DNA from: Bacteroidales bacterium
GTDB lineage: Bacteria > Bacteroidota > Bacteroidia > Bacteroidales > UBA932
Assembly (NCBI GenBank): GCA_017395045.1
Contig: JAFPWG010000021.1
Location: 1 to 64,000, forward strand
Length of the DNA stretch: 64,000 nucleotides
Direction: 5' to 3'
In this document: positions 26,142 to 35,037 of the stretch, piece after piece
Layout of the letters: each line of letters begins with the position of its first letter
Position numbering within the stretch: the first letter of the stretch is position 1
Program-made: the position numbers and the translations under genes
Notes under the pieces: generated by a model
Databases searched by the model: none
Told to the model about the DNA's origin: nothing
The model's input: the letters and a program-made list of their open reading frames with translations, nothing else

Positions 26142-27503
26142 ATGAAAAAGATTCAGGCTTTCTTTCTGGCCTTTTTGGCGTTTTCGTCGGCCATTGCTCT
26201 CAGCTGCAGCAAACCCGCTCCAGCTCCCGAGCCCGAACCGGAACCGGTGGACCTGGTGGACTTCAAGTTGTCCGTCCCGGTGACGGAGAACTGGGTTTTC
26301 ACCGACAAACCCTCCATCACCATCCACGTGGAAAATCCCAATGAGGTGGCTGTAAAGGCCGAGGCGAAGATGCGTATCAGCACCGACTTGAAGGAGGCGG
26401 TGACCACTGTCGAAAAGACCGTGGACGTGCCTGCAAAGGGATCCGTGGACATTCCCTTCACAACCGACAGCAACCTGGATCCGGGCTTCTACAGGGCCCT
26501 CTGTTCGGTAAACGGCCGGATTGCCCGCAACTTTTTCTTCGGTATCAATCCCACCGAGATCGTTTCGGCGCCGGACAAGCAGCCGGATTTCGATGCGTTC
26601 TGGGATGCAGCCAAGGCACAGTTGGAAAGCATCGAACTGACGGCCAACCTCATAGAGATTCCCAAGAAGAGTTCCGATAAATGCAAGGTCTATTTCGTGG
26701 AGATTCCCTCGGTCCCGGACGGTCCCGAAGGAGACCCCGTCATCGTTCGCGGATACTATCTGGAGCCGCAGGACGGGAATCCCCATCCGGTGATCATGCA
26801 TTTCCTGGGCTACGATACGATCGGGAACTTCGTCAGCTGCCCGTCGGCCAACGGCGGCAATTATGCCGAGTTCTATCTTTCGCACCGGGGCCAATACATC
26901 AACCGTGCTCCAGCCAATAAGCGGGGCGACGGCCTGGATATGGATTTCACCAATGAATACGGGGACTGGTTCGCCTTCCAATTCGGCAACCGGGACGGCT
27001 ACTACTATCGCGGCGCCTACATGGACTGCGTGCAGGCCGTCCGTTTCATGGCCACCCGTCCCACGAGCGACATGGGCAATCTGTTCGCTGAAGGCTCCAG
27101 CCAGGGCGGCGCCCTGACCTATGCCGCGGCGGCCCTGAGCGATTATCCTTTCGCCGCCATCGCCCCCTGCGTCGCTTTCCTGGGTGATTTCCCGGATTAT
27201 TTCCGGATCGTTTCCTGGCCTGGCGACGTCGCCAAAAAGAACAAGGGATCGATGTCCGACGAGGAGATGTACGCTTTCCTCTCGTACTTCGACACGAAGA
27301 ACCTGGCGACGCGCATTACCTGCCCCGTCATTGCCAGCGTGTGCCTGCAGGACGGCACCTGCCCGCCGCATACCAACATCGCCCCTTACAACAACCTGAC
27401 GGTTACCGACAAGCAGGTCTGGTTCTATCCCGAGCTCCAGCATGAGATTCCCAGCAACTGGCCGGGCAAATATACGGCTTTCTTCAAGGAACATATGAAA
27501 TGA
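26142..27503 (+). CDS. Acetyl-xylan esterase-like lipoprotein (CE7/AXE1 family)
   Basis: This 453-residue protein has a lipoprotein signal (IALSC, Cys near residue 22), a Pro/Glu spacer (PAPAPEPEPEPVD) and an Ig-like beta domain (about 38-130). The C-terminal AXE1-type alpha/beta hydrolase has nucleophile Ser320 in GSSQGG, an acidic candidate in CLQDGTCPP and a His in ELQHEIP near the end. CE7 enzymes remove acetyl groups from xylan and cephalosporin C. The lipid anchor plus spacer suggests surface or periplasmic exposure beside the SusC/SusD complex encoded 26 nt downstream. Confidence 0.9.
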   Translation: MKKIQAFFLAFLAFSSAIALSCSKPAPAPEPEPEPVDLVDFKLSVPVTENWVFTDKPSITIHVENPNEVAVKAEAKMRISTDLKEAVTTVEKTVDVPAKGSVDIPFTTDSNLDPGFYRALCSVNGRIARNFFFGINPTEIVSAPDKQPDFDAFWDAAKAQLESIELTANLIEIPKKSSDKCKVYFVEIPSVPDGPEGDPVIVRGYYLEPQDGNPHPVIMHFLGYDTIGNFVSCPSANGGNYAEFYLSHRGQYINRAPANKRGDGLDMDFTNEYGDWFAFQFGNRDGYYYRGAYMDCVQAVRFMATRPTSDMGNLFAEGSSQGGALTYAAAALSDYPFAAIAPCVAFLGDFPDYFRIVSWPGDVAKKNKGSMSDEEMYAFLSYFDTKNLATRITCPVIASVCLQDGTCPPHTNIAPYNNLTVTDKQVWFYPELQHEIPSNWPGKYTAFFKEHMK

Positions 27504-27529
27504 CAATCCATTAACCAATAAAAAGCACA

Positions 27530-30500
27530 ATGAAAAAACTCTATTCTCTCATCCTGCTGAGCCTGCTCACGGTGGCTGCATTTGCGCAGAATACCGTCAC
27601 AGGTTCGGTGAAGGACGCCGCAACGGGTGAGCCCCTTGTGGGCGTCGGAGTGATTGTGTCCACCGGTGGCGGCACCACCACGGACCTGGACGGTAACTTT
27701 TCCGTCAGGGTCGGGAAAGATGCCACCATCACCTTCAGCCTTCTCGGCTATTCGGACGTCGTGGAGGTCGTGAACGGCAGGAACAAGCTCGAAGTCTTCC
27801 TGAATGAAGACGTAAACTTCCTGGACGAGGTGGTTGTCATGGGATACACCACCCAGAAGAAGAACGAACTCTCCAGTTCGGTCGTATCACTCCGCAGTGA
27901 GGAGCTCCTGGACAATTCCACCCCTGACCTGGGGAACATGATCCAGGGTAAGGCCGCCGGCGTCGTAGTCATGAACGCCAGCGGCATGCCCGGTGAATCC
28001 GCCCAGATCCGCATCCGTGGTACCGGTTCCATTTCCGCCAGCGCGGATCCGCTGTATGTCGTGGACGGCATCGCAGGCGGTACTTTCAACCCGAACGACG
28101 TGGAGAGCGTCACTATCCTGAAGGACGCCTCGGCAACCGCCCTTTACGGTGCATCCGCAGCCGGCGGCGTCATCGTGGTTACGACGAAGAGCGCCAAGGA
28201 CCGCAACCGGACGGAGGTGAACTTCAAGGCCAGTGCCGGTGTCAAGCAGGCCCTCTCCGGACGCTATCATCCGATGAACAGCCAGGAACTTTATGAGACC
28301 CAGCGCATGATGATGAGCAAGAGCATCTTCAATTCGCAGCGTCCTGAAAGCCTCCTGGAGCAGGATTACGACTGGTACGGCAATATCTTCAAGAAAGGTA
28401 TCGTACAGGATTACTATGCATCTGTCTCCGGCATTTCCGGACGTGTGAATTACTTTGCCAGCCTGGACCATTACGACGAGCAGGGTTCCCTCATCGGTAC
28501 CTCCTACGACCGCAATTCGGCCCGCGTGAACCTTTCCTCCCCGATTGGAGAGAAGGTTACGCTGAACCTGCGCCTGGGCTACAACCGTACCCACAGCAAT
28601 TCCTACTCCGACTGGAAGGATATCGCCACCGCCTACAACGGAATGCCTTGGGACATCCCGTTCGACGAGGAAGGCAAGCCCCTGGCAATCGGCATGCCCG
28701 AAGGGGAAGGGGCCGTCTGGTACGGTAAGGAGAAGTACAACCCTTTCCACACCCTGCAGTACAATAACAGCCAGAGCTGGGGCGAAGACATCGTAGCCGA
28801 TGTCCAGATGATCTGGAACATCACTGACTGGCTGACCTTCACCAGCAACAACCGCCTGGGCTCCTCCAACTGGAACAGCAAGACCTACCAGGACGGACGC
28901 ACCAATACATCCGCCAAGAACATCGGCAGCCTGTACCAGGGTGCCGGCCGTGGCTGGAGCGTCGGCCTGACCGAACTGCTGAAGTTCCACAAGAACTTTG
29001 ATGCACACGCCATCAGCAGCATCGTCGGATACGAAGTGGGCTGGGGCTATACGGAAAGCATCGGTGCTTCCGGTATCGACATGCCTACCGGAATGCAGGC
29101 CCTCAACAGCGTGAGCGCCACGGGTGTGGGCGTCTCCGGCAGCGATTACCGCTCTGCCGCCTGGGCCGTGCTGGCACAGGCACAGTACTCCTATATGGAG
29201 AAATACGTCGCCACGGCTTCCATCCGCTACGACCGTACCTACAAGTTCGCCCCGCTGGCACGCGGCGGTTTCTTCCCGGGCGTTTCGGCTGCCTGGATCA
29301 TCAGCAAGGAACCTTTCATGGCGGGTGCCAAGGCATTCGACCTGCTCAAGCTCCGTGCGGGATACGGTGTGACCGGCAACTCCGACATCAGTCCTTTCCT
29401 GTACCAGGATTCCTTCGCCACCAGCAATACCTATAACGACAAGGTGGTCGCCGTGGCTGAAAGGATGGCAAACGACCACTTGGGCTGGGAGTCGGCCCAT
29501 ATGGCCAGCGTCGGTCTGGACATGCGCCTGCTGGACCGCATCAACGTGACCGTTGACCTGTACAGCACGAACAACAAGAACCTTCTGCTGGACGTGCCGC
29601 AGGCTCCGTCCACCGGCTTCACCAAGTTCACCACCAATATCGGTACCGTCAACAACAAGGGTGTCGAGTTCGCGGTGGACGCCGACATCCTGAAGGGCAA
29701 GGACCTGAGTTGGAACGTGGGCGTGAACTTCGGCCTGAACCGCAATACCGTGAAGTATCTGCCTAACGGTGCCTTCCGCCGTGGTTACGGTACGCCCATG
29801 GTGGAACAGATCGTGGCTGAAGGATATGACATCTACACCTGGTACATGCCCGAATGGGCGGGCGTCGATCCCGAGAACGGCGACCCGCAGTGGTGGGTGT
29901 ACGAAAAGGAGACCGACGCCAGCGGATCTCCGCTTTACTATGTGCTGGACGAGCGCGGGAATCCCACTTCGGAAAAATCCACCGACGTGACGGCCTGGCC
30001 GGTCTTTACCGGAAACCGCAGCAAGACCAACGTGTACTCCGAAGCGGATTACCGGATGGTGGGTTCGGCCACCCCGAAGTTCACCGGCGGCCTTACTTCC
30101 GGCTTCACCTGGAGGAACTGGAGCCTCGGAGCCAACCTGCACTTCGTCTATGGCAATAAGGTGTACAACGGGGCCCGCGGCACCATCGACGCCGATGGTT
30201 CTTACACCGACTACAACATGATGAGCATCCATAACGGGCTCGGTTGGGTCCGCTGGGATCCGGAGGATGAAAGCACGCACGAAATCGCCACCCATCCCCG
30301 TCCCAAGCAGAACGGCAACAAGAAGAGCAACGCCGTATCCTCCCGTTACCTGGAGAACGGAAGTTTCGTCCGCCTGAAGAACGTCACCCTGGCTTACAAT
30401 ATCAACAAGCCCCTGTTCAAGGGCTTCATCCAGGGCGGCCGTATCTACTTCACCGCCGACAACGTGTTCACCCTCACCAGGTTCTCCGGAGCGGATCCCG

Positions 30501-30601
30501 AGGTGCGCCTCGAAGGCACATCCTGGTCGCTCGCCGGTATGTTCGACAACAATTATCCCGTGCCCAGATCCTTCATCTTCGGCATCGACCTTAAATTCTA
30601 A
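27530..30601 (+). CDS. SusC-like TonB-dependent outer-membrane transporter
   Basis: This 1023-residue protein imports oligosaccharides through the outer membrane, driven by TonB. It has a signal peptide (cleavage after AFAQ near residue 20), a carboxypeptidase-regulatory-like beta domain (about 22-95) and a TonB-box region LDEVVVMGYTTQKK. The plug carries the SusC signature (IRIRGTGSISASADPLYVVDG), followed by a 22-strand barrel ending in the C-terminal aromatic FIFGIDLKF. The SusD partner follows after 12 nt. The two esterases upstream suggest an esterified glycan substrate. No glycoside hydrolase or hybrid two-component regulator is adjacent, so the locus is a minimal one. Confidence 0.97.
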   Translation: MKKLYSLILLSLLTVAAFAQNTVTGSVKDAATGEPLVGVGVIVSTGGGTTTDLDGNFSVRVGKDATITFSLLGYSDVVEVVNGRNKLEVFLNEDVNFLDEVVVMGYTTQKKNELSSSVVSLRSEELLDNSTPDLGNMIQGKAAGVVVMNASGMPGESAQIRIRGTGSISASADPLYVVDGIAGGTFNPNDVESVTILKDASATALYGASAAGGVIVVTTKSAKDRNRTEVNFKASAGVKQALSGRYHPMNSQELYETQRMMMSKSIFNSQRPESLLEQDYDWYGNIFKKGIVQDYYASVSGISGRVNYFASLDHYDEQGSLIGTSYDRNSARVNLSSPIGEKVTLNLRLGYNRTHSNSYSDWKDIATAYNGMPWDIPFDEEGKPLAIGMPEGEGAVWYGKEKYNPFHTLQYNNSQSWGEDIVADVQMIWNITDWLTFTSNNRLGSSNWNSKTYQDGRTNTSAKNIGSLYQGAGRGWSVGLTELLKFHKNFDAHAISSIVGYEVGWGYTESIGASGIDMPTGMQALNSVSATGVGVSGSDYRSAAWAVLAQAQYSYMEKYVATASIRYDRTYKFAPLARGGFFPGVSAAWIISKEPFMAGAKAFDLLKLRAGYGVTGNSDISPFLYQDSFATSNTYNDKVVAVAERMANDHLGWESAHMASVGLDMRLLDRINVTVDLYSTNNKNLLLDVPQAPSTGFTKFTTNIGTVNNKGVEFAVDADILKGKDLSWNVGVNFGLNRNTVKYLPNGAFRRGYGTPMVEQIVAEGYDIYTWYMPEWAGVDPENGDPQWWVYEKETDASGSPLYYVLDERGNPTSEKSTDVTAWPVFTGNRSKTNVYSEADYRMVGSATPKFTGGLTSGFTWRNWSLGANLHFVYGNKVYNGARGTIDADGSYTDYNMMSIHNGLGWVRWDPEDESTHEIATHPRPKQNGNKKSNAVSSRYLENGSFVRLKNVTLAYNINKPLFKGFIQGGRIYFTADNVFTLTRFSGADPEVRLEGTSWSLAGMFDNNYPVPRSFIFGIDLKF

Positions 30602-30613
30602 TCCGCTGAAGCC

Positions 30614-32410
30614 ATGAAAAAGATACTCTCCATGATATTCCTTCCCCTGCTTCTTGCAGGATGTGTGAATCTTGACTTCGTTGAGTCCGACTCCCTGACC
30701 AGTTCCGCGCTTGCAACCAATCCGGGTGCTGCCGTCTATACGACGGACGGTATCTATGCCATGATGAAGGATATGGCGGAATTCCGCGGCGGAATCAGCC
30801 AGAACAACACCTTCATCCGTCAGTATTTCCTGCTGAACGAGCTGAAGGGCGACAATATCTGCTTCTCCAACACCAGTACCGACCCCTTCTGGCTCGCGGC
30901 CACCTACATGGACGGTGCAGACTCTGCCAATTCCGCTTACATGTGGGTCATCTGCTACAAGCTGATCTACGCGGCCAACGCCAATATCGGCGGTCTGGAC
31001 GAGGAAAGCGACCTGAAGAAGCAGCTTCTGGGCGAGAACTATTTCCTCCGCGCTTTCTTCCATTTCACCCTGTGCAACATGTTCGCCAAGCCGTACAGCT
31101 TCGGTGCGGACAATCCCGGTGTGATCCTCCGGATCGGCAATGACTTTACCGAGACCAAACGTGCCACCGTGGGCGAATGCTATGAGGCCATCGAAAAGGA
31201 TCTTCTGGAAGCCATCCGCCTGATGAGTCCGGAGACCAAGCGCGGCGACAACGGCTACGCCGGCAAGGAGGCCGCACAGGCTCTCCTGGGCCGGCTCTAC
31301 CTGTACAAGGGGGAATGGGAGAAATGCATCCAGGTCTGCGACGAGATCCTCGGATCCGATCCCGGCAGCCACCTGGAGGCGGAAGTGACCGACCTCTACT
31401 CCAAGGTTCCTTCTTCCAAGGAGGTCCTCTGGTGCGTGGACATCACCAACAGCGACATCACCAACATGCCGCCGAAGGGCAACCTGGCCAGCATGTACGA
31501 TTCTCCTGACGGCACCCAGGGTACCGGTTGGGGAGAGCTCTATGTGGCCGATCCGCTGCTGGACCTGATGGGACGCTTCCCGCAGGACAAGCGCTTCAAG
31601 GACCTTGTGCGGCTGCATAACTCGAAACCCGGCCTGATGGTCAACTGGGGCGTCCTGGACGATGTGAACAACTGCCTGACCCAGGCGATTGCCCTTCCGA
31701 ATGTGGACGTGGCAACGGGTAACATCACTTCCAGCATCACCGACAACGGAGACGGCACGTATTCGTTCACTTATCAGGGGAAGGCCATGAAGGCGATCCC
31801 GGACAATACTTCCACCAGGATTTCCGAGGAATTCCCAGGCTATATCCTGAACGATGGCTCCAGGACGCGCTGCTATGTCCGTCAGGTGATGCCGACTCCG
31901 GTCATTACCAGCACCGGAAGCGTGATCTGGACCACCACCAACTGCAGTATCCGCGAGGGCGGCTATCCGACCTGGTTCTGCGAAAAGTTCAGCCACCAGA
32001 CGGATCTGACTTTCCCGATCTCCTCTTCCATGATCATGCTTCGTTACGGAGAGGTGGTCCTGAACCGGGCCGAGGCCTATGCCCATCTGGGCAAGGATGC
32101 ACAGGCACTCGCCGACATCAATGTCGTCCGTACCCGTGCCGGCCTTACCGGGAATGCGCAGATGACTTCCGCCAATCTTTCCAAGCGAGGTTACGCCGAC
32201 ATCCTGGACGCCGTCCTGGACGAGCGCCGGATGGAACTCTATTATGAAGGTTTCCGCGTGTTGGACCTCGTGCGCAACAAGAAGGACATCGACCGCCGTT
32301 TCCCGAGCCGTACGGTCTCCGAGGTGATTCGTTATGACGATCCCCGGATCCAATATCAGATTCCGATCGATGAAACAAGCGTAAGCGGGATTCCAACGAA
32401 CGAGCGCTAA
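30614..32410 (+). CDS. SusD-like glycan-binding lipoprotein
   Basis: This 598-residue surface lipoprotein caps the SusC transporter and binds glycan. The signal ends in LLLAGC, with the lipidated Cys near residue 17. The SusD fold is visible from the TPR-like helical segments (ANANIGGLDEESDLKKQLLG, LRAFFHFTLCNMFAKPY, AAQALLGRLYLYKGEW). The C-terminal RagB/SusD segment is also present (LNRAEAYAHLGKDAQALADI, LDERRMELYYEGFRVLDLVR). It is the last gene of the four-gene locus and is followed at once by a strong intrinsic terminator. Confidence 0.97.
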   Translation: MKKILSMIFLPLLLAGCVNLDFVESDSLTSSALATNPGAAVYTTDGIYAMMKDMAEFRGGISQNNTFIRQYFLLNELKGDNICFSNTSTDPFWLAATYMDGADSANSAYMWVICYKLIYAANANIGGLDEESDLKKQLLGENYFLRAFFHFTLCNMFAKPYSFGADNPGVILRIGNDFTETKRATVGECYEAIEKDLLEAIRLMSPETKRGDNGYAGKEAAQALLGRLYLYKGEWEKCIQVCDEILGSDPGSHLEAEVTDLYSKVPSSKEVLWCVDITNSDITNMPPKGNLASMYDSPDGTQGTGWGELYVADPLLDLMGRFPQDKRFKDLVRLHNSKPGLMVNWGVLDDVNNCLTQAIALPNVDVATGNITSSITDNGDGTYSFTYQGKAMKAIPDNTSTRISEEFPGYILNDGSRTRCYVRQVMPTPVITSTGSVIWTTTNCSIREGGYPTWFCEKFSHQTDLTFPISSSMIMLRYGEVVLNRAEAYAHLGKDAQALADINVVRTRAGLTGNAQMTSANLSKRGYADILDAVLDERRMELYYEGFRVLDLVRNKKDIDRRFPSRTVSEVIRYDDPRIQYQIPIDETSVSGIPTNER

Positions 32411-32415
32411 TGACG

Positions 32416-32451
32416 AAAAACAGGCTGACCAACCGGTCAGCCTGTTTTTTT
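32416..32451 (+). terminator. Intrinsic terminator after the SusCD locus
   Basis: AACAGGCTGACC and GGTCAGCCTGTT form a perfect 12-bp stem around an AACC loop, preceded by A's and followed by a run of seven T's. It begins a few bases after the SusD stop and separates it from the convergent tRNA gene. Confidence 0.95.
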
Positions 32452-32452
32452 G

Positions 32453-32525
32453 TGGTGCTGGGAAGAATCGAACTGCCGACACATGGATTTTCAGTCCATT
32501 GCTCTACCATCTGAGCTACAGCACC
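32453..32525 (-). tRNA. tRNA-Phe (anticodon GAA)
   Basis: Read on the - strand, a 73-nt cloverleaf has acceptor GGTGCTG/CAGCACC, D-stem GCTC/GAGC, anticodon stem ATGGA/TCCAT with loop CTGAAAA (anticodon GAA) and T-loop TTCGATT. The T-stem GGCAG/CTTCC contains one C-U mismatch in the middle. The discriminator is A and CCA is not encoded (CAA follows). A consensus -33/-7 promoter lies just upstream. Confidence 0.93.
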
Positions 32526-32539
32526 ATCGTTTGGGAATG

Positions 32540-32570
32540 CAAAGATAGGGATTATTTTCGAGTTTGCAAA
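32540..32570 (-). promoter_or_regulatory. Consensus Bacteroidetes promoter of tRNA-Phe
   Basis: On the - strand, TTTG (32570-32567), a 19-bp spacer and TATCTTTG (32547-32540) match the -33/-7 consensus exactly. It lies 14 nt upstream of the tRNA 5' end and is the best promoter match seen in the window. Confidence 0.85.
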
Positions 32571-32588
32571 TATTTTTTACCGCTTTTG

Positions 32589-33611
32589 TCAGAGCAGGTT
32601 CCGCAGGCGCTGGATCTGCTCCGGGGTGGTAGCCCAGCTGGTTGCGAAGCGTACGACGGTATGCGTCGCGTCGTAAGGCTGCCAGATGTCGAATCCGACT
32701 TCCTTCGAGAGGCGGTCCATATAACCGTTCTCCAGGATTACGAACTGTTGGTTGGTCGGGGATTCCAGGAAGAAGGGTATGCCTTTCTCCTTGAGGACGG
32801 CGATCATTTCCTGCGCACGGTCGATGGCATTGGCGGCAATGCGGCCATAGAGATTGTCCGTGAAAAGCGTGTCGAACTGGACGCCCAGGAGCCGGCCTTT
32901 GGCCAGGAGGGCACCGTGCTGCTTGATGGTAGTGAAGAAACGCCGGGGACCACCGTGCGGGAAAACGACAGCCTCGCCGCACAGGGCGCCGACCTTGGTG
33001 CCTCCAATGTAGAAGACGTCGCAAAGCTTGGCCAGGTCCGCGAGCCCGTAATCACACGCAGGACTCGCCAGGGCGTAGCCCAAACGGGCGCCGTCGATGA
33101 AGAGCGGCAATCCGTATTTGTGTGCAATTGCCTGCAGCTCAGCTAATTCAGATTTAGAGTAGAGGGTTCCGTATTCCGTGGACAGAGAAATGTAAACCAA
33201 CCCCGGCCACACCATATGGTCTTTGTTCGGGTCCGCATCGGAGGCGGCGAGGAAGGCCTCGAGTTTCGCAGGATCCATCTTTCCGAGATGTTGGGGAAGC
33301 GTCAGGACTTTATGCCCTGTGTATTCCACGGCGCCGGCCTCATGGACCCCGATATGCCCCGTCTCGACGGCCACGGCGCCTTCGTAATCGGCCAAGAGGG
33401 CGGCGATGACCGTGGCATTCGTCTGGGTCCCGCCTACGAGGAGATGGACCTCTCCCTCCGGGCAGCCGCAGGCTTCCAGGATCTTCTGTTTGGCACTCTT
33501 GGTGTACGGGTCGTTGCCGTAGCCGTCCAACTGCTCGAAGTTGGTCTCGGTGAGCCGCTTGAGTATCTCCGGATGGGCTCCTTCCGCATAATCGCATCTG
33601 AACAGGATCAT
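32589..33611 (-). CDS. ltaE: Low-specificity L-threonine aldolase
   Basis: This 340-residue PLP enzyme cleaves threonine or allo-threonine to glycine and acetaldehyde. The PLP lysine is Lys206 in YIGGTKVGALCGEAVV, with the upstream PLP contact FIDGARLGYA and the N-terminal glycine-rich LVGGTQTNA. The frame extends to a TTG at 33662, but a -7 promoter element at 33632-33639 lies inside that extension, so the ATG at 33611 is chosen. It sits downstream of hisIE in the same direction but has its own promoter. The glycine product links it to the glycine cleavage genes encoded at 43774-48033. Confidence 0.95.
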   Translation of the reverse strand: MILFRCDYAEGAHPEILKRLTETNFEQLDGYGNDPYTKSAKQKILEACGCPEGEVHLLVGGTQTNATVIAALLADYEGAVAVETGHIGVHEAGAVEYTGHKVLTLPQHLGKMDPAKLEAFLAASDADPNKDHMVWPGLVYISLSTEYGTLYSKSELAELQAIAHKYGLPLFIDGARLGYALASPACDYGLADLAKLCDVFYIGGTKVGALCGEAVVFPHGGPRRFFTTIKQHGALLAKGRLLGVQFDTLFTDNLYGRIAANAIDRAQEMIAVLKEKGIPFFLESPTNQQFVILENGYMDRLSKEVGFDIWQPYDATHTVVRFATSWATTPEQIQRLRNLL

Positions 33612-33631
33612 AACTTTCTGGATTTGAATAT

Positions 33632-33639
33632 CAAAGATA
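33632..33639 (-). promoter_or_regulatory. -7 promoter element for threonine aldolase
   Basis: TATCTTTG on the - strand matches TAnnTTTG and lies 20 nt before the ATG at 33611, in the gap after hisIE. Confidence 0.6.
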
Positions 33640-33665
33640 TGGAATTCCCCTAAATCCTGCAAGGG

Positions 33666-34265
33666 CTACCGGTGCCGCAGTGCCAGCTCGCGCTCGATAT
33701 CCTCTATGGTGCAGCCCATGGCTTCCAGGAGCACCAGCAGGTGGTAGGCCAGGTCCGAGGCCTCGTAGATGAAGCGGCTGCGGTTGCCGTCCACGGCCTC
33801 GATGACCATCTCCGTAGTCTCTTCGCCCACTTTCTTGGCGATGGCCTTGGGCCCCTTAATGAAGAGCTTCGTGGTATAGGAACCGTCCGGCATCTCGGCG
33901 TGACGACCCTGGATGAGCCTGGAAAGCGAACGGATGAATCCTTCCTCTTCCGGAGAGTCGAAGCAGGCCGTCGTCCCCCGGTGGCAGGTGGGACCGGCGG
34001 GATGGGCCTGGATCAACAGCGTATCCCCGTCACAGTCCGCATACATCTTTTTGACGGTCAGGAAGTTGCCGCTGGTCTCTCCCTTGGTCCAAAGCGCTTG
34101 CCGGGTGCGGGAGAAGAACGTGACACGGCCTTCCGCGACCGTCTTCTCGAAGGCGGCGCGGTCCATATAGCCGAGCATCAGGACCTTCAGGGTGGTCGCA
34201 TCCTGGATGATGACGGGGAGAAGCCCGTCTGCAGTCTTGCTTAAGTTAAAATCGTCGAATGTCAT
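33666..34265 (-). CDS. hisIE: Phosphoribosyl-AMP cyclohydrolase / phosphoribosyl-ATP pyrophosphatase
   Basis: This 199-residue bifunctional enzyme catalyses the second and third steps of histidine synthesis. The N-terminal HisI domain has SRTRQALWTKGETSGN, the Mg/Zn site DCDGDTLL and the Cys motif AGPTCHRG. The C-terminal HisE domain (about 110-199) has KKVGEETTEMVIEA and YEASDLAYHLLVLL. MTFDDFNL at 34265 is taken as the start; an ATG two codons upstream (34271) is equally placed relative to the hisF stop. It is the last gene of the his operon. Confidence 0.97.
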   Translation of the reverse strand: MTFDDFNLSKTADGLLPVIIQDATTLKVLMLGYMDRAAFEKTVAEGRVTFFSRTRQALWTKGETSGNFLTVKKMYADCDGDTLLIQAHPAGPTCHRGTTACFDSPEEEGFIRSLSRLIQGRHAEMPDGSYTTKLFIKGPKAIAKKVGEETTEMVIEAVDGNRSRFIYEASDLAYHLLVLLEAMGCTIEDIERELALRHR

Positions 34266-34278
34266 AAACATCAATCGT

Positions 34279-35037
34279 TTAAATCCGTACAGGAATACCT
34301 TTTCCAGCCAGTTGCCGCTTGACCTCGGCCACCGTATACTGTCCATAATGGAAGATGCTGGCGGCAAGCGCGGCATCGGCCTTTCCTTCGGTGAGGACGG
34401 CGGCGATGTCGTCCACGCTGCCTGCTCCGCCGGAGGCGATGACAGGGATGCCCAGGCTGTCGGAGAGGGTGGCATATACCGGGCAGGGATACCCGTTGCG
34501 AGTGCCGTCATGGTCCATGGAGGTGAACAGGATTTCGCCGGCACCGCGCTCTTCTGCCTCCCGGGCCCAGGAGAAAAGTTCCTTGTCCGAAGGGCGGCTG
34601 CCACCGTGCGTCGTGGCCCTCCAAAGGCCGTCTGGGCAGGATTTCGCGTCGATGGCCACGACGACGAACTGGCGTCCGTACTTGGAGGCGATCTCGCCGA
34701 TGAGGTCCGGGCGGGCGATGGCGGCGCTGTTCAGCGTGATCTTGTCGGCACCTGCGTCCAAAAGGCGGGAAGCATCTTCCAGGCTCCGGATGCCGCCGCC
34801 AACCGTGAAGGGAATGTTGACGGCTCCCGCGACCTTGGAGACCAGTTCCGCAAAGGTCTTCCGGCCTTCCAGCGTAGCGCTGATGTCCAGGTAAACCAGT
34901 TCGTCGGCCCCTTCCAGGGCATAGCGCCGGCCCAGCTCTACGGCATCGCCCACGTCCTGCAGGCCCACGAAGTGGATGCCTTTCACCACGCGACCGTCTT
35001 TGACATCTAGGCAGGGAATGATCCGTTTTGCAAGCAT
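34279..35037 (-). CDS. hisF: Imidazole glycerol phosphate synthase, cyclase subunit
   Basis: This 252-residue TIM-barrel subunit uses ammonia from HisH to form imidazole glycerol phosphate and AICAR. The catalytic Asp pair lies in IIPCLDVKDGRVVKG and in the ITLNSAAI-to-DAKS half. The phosphate sites are VGGGIRS and VIASGGAGS. The start overlaps the 3' end of hisA by 31 bp in another frame, implying translational coupling. hisIE follows after 13 nt. Confidence 0.98.
   Translation of the reverse strand: MLAKRIIPCLDVKDGRVVKGIHFVGLQDVGDAVELGRRYALEGADELVYLDISATLEGRKTFAELVSKVAGAVNIPFTVGGGIRSLEDASRLLDAGADKITLNSAAIARPDLIGEIASKYGRQFVVVAIDAKSCPDGLWRATTHGGSRPSDKELFSWAREAEERGAGEILFTSMDHDGTRNGYPCPVYATLSDSLGIPVIASGGAGSVDDIAAVLTEGKADAALAASIFHYGQYTVAEVKRQLAGKGIPVRI

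Noticed and set aside
27887-32482. Very long open frame on the - strand opposite SusC/SusD (about 1530 codons)
   Set aside because: It is a mirror frame of two high-GC genes. It has no domain, no promoter at its start, and its residue pattern is that of antisense SusC/SusD, whose own features are unmistakable.
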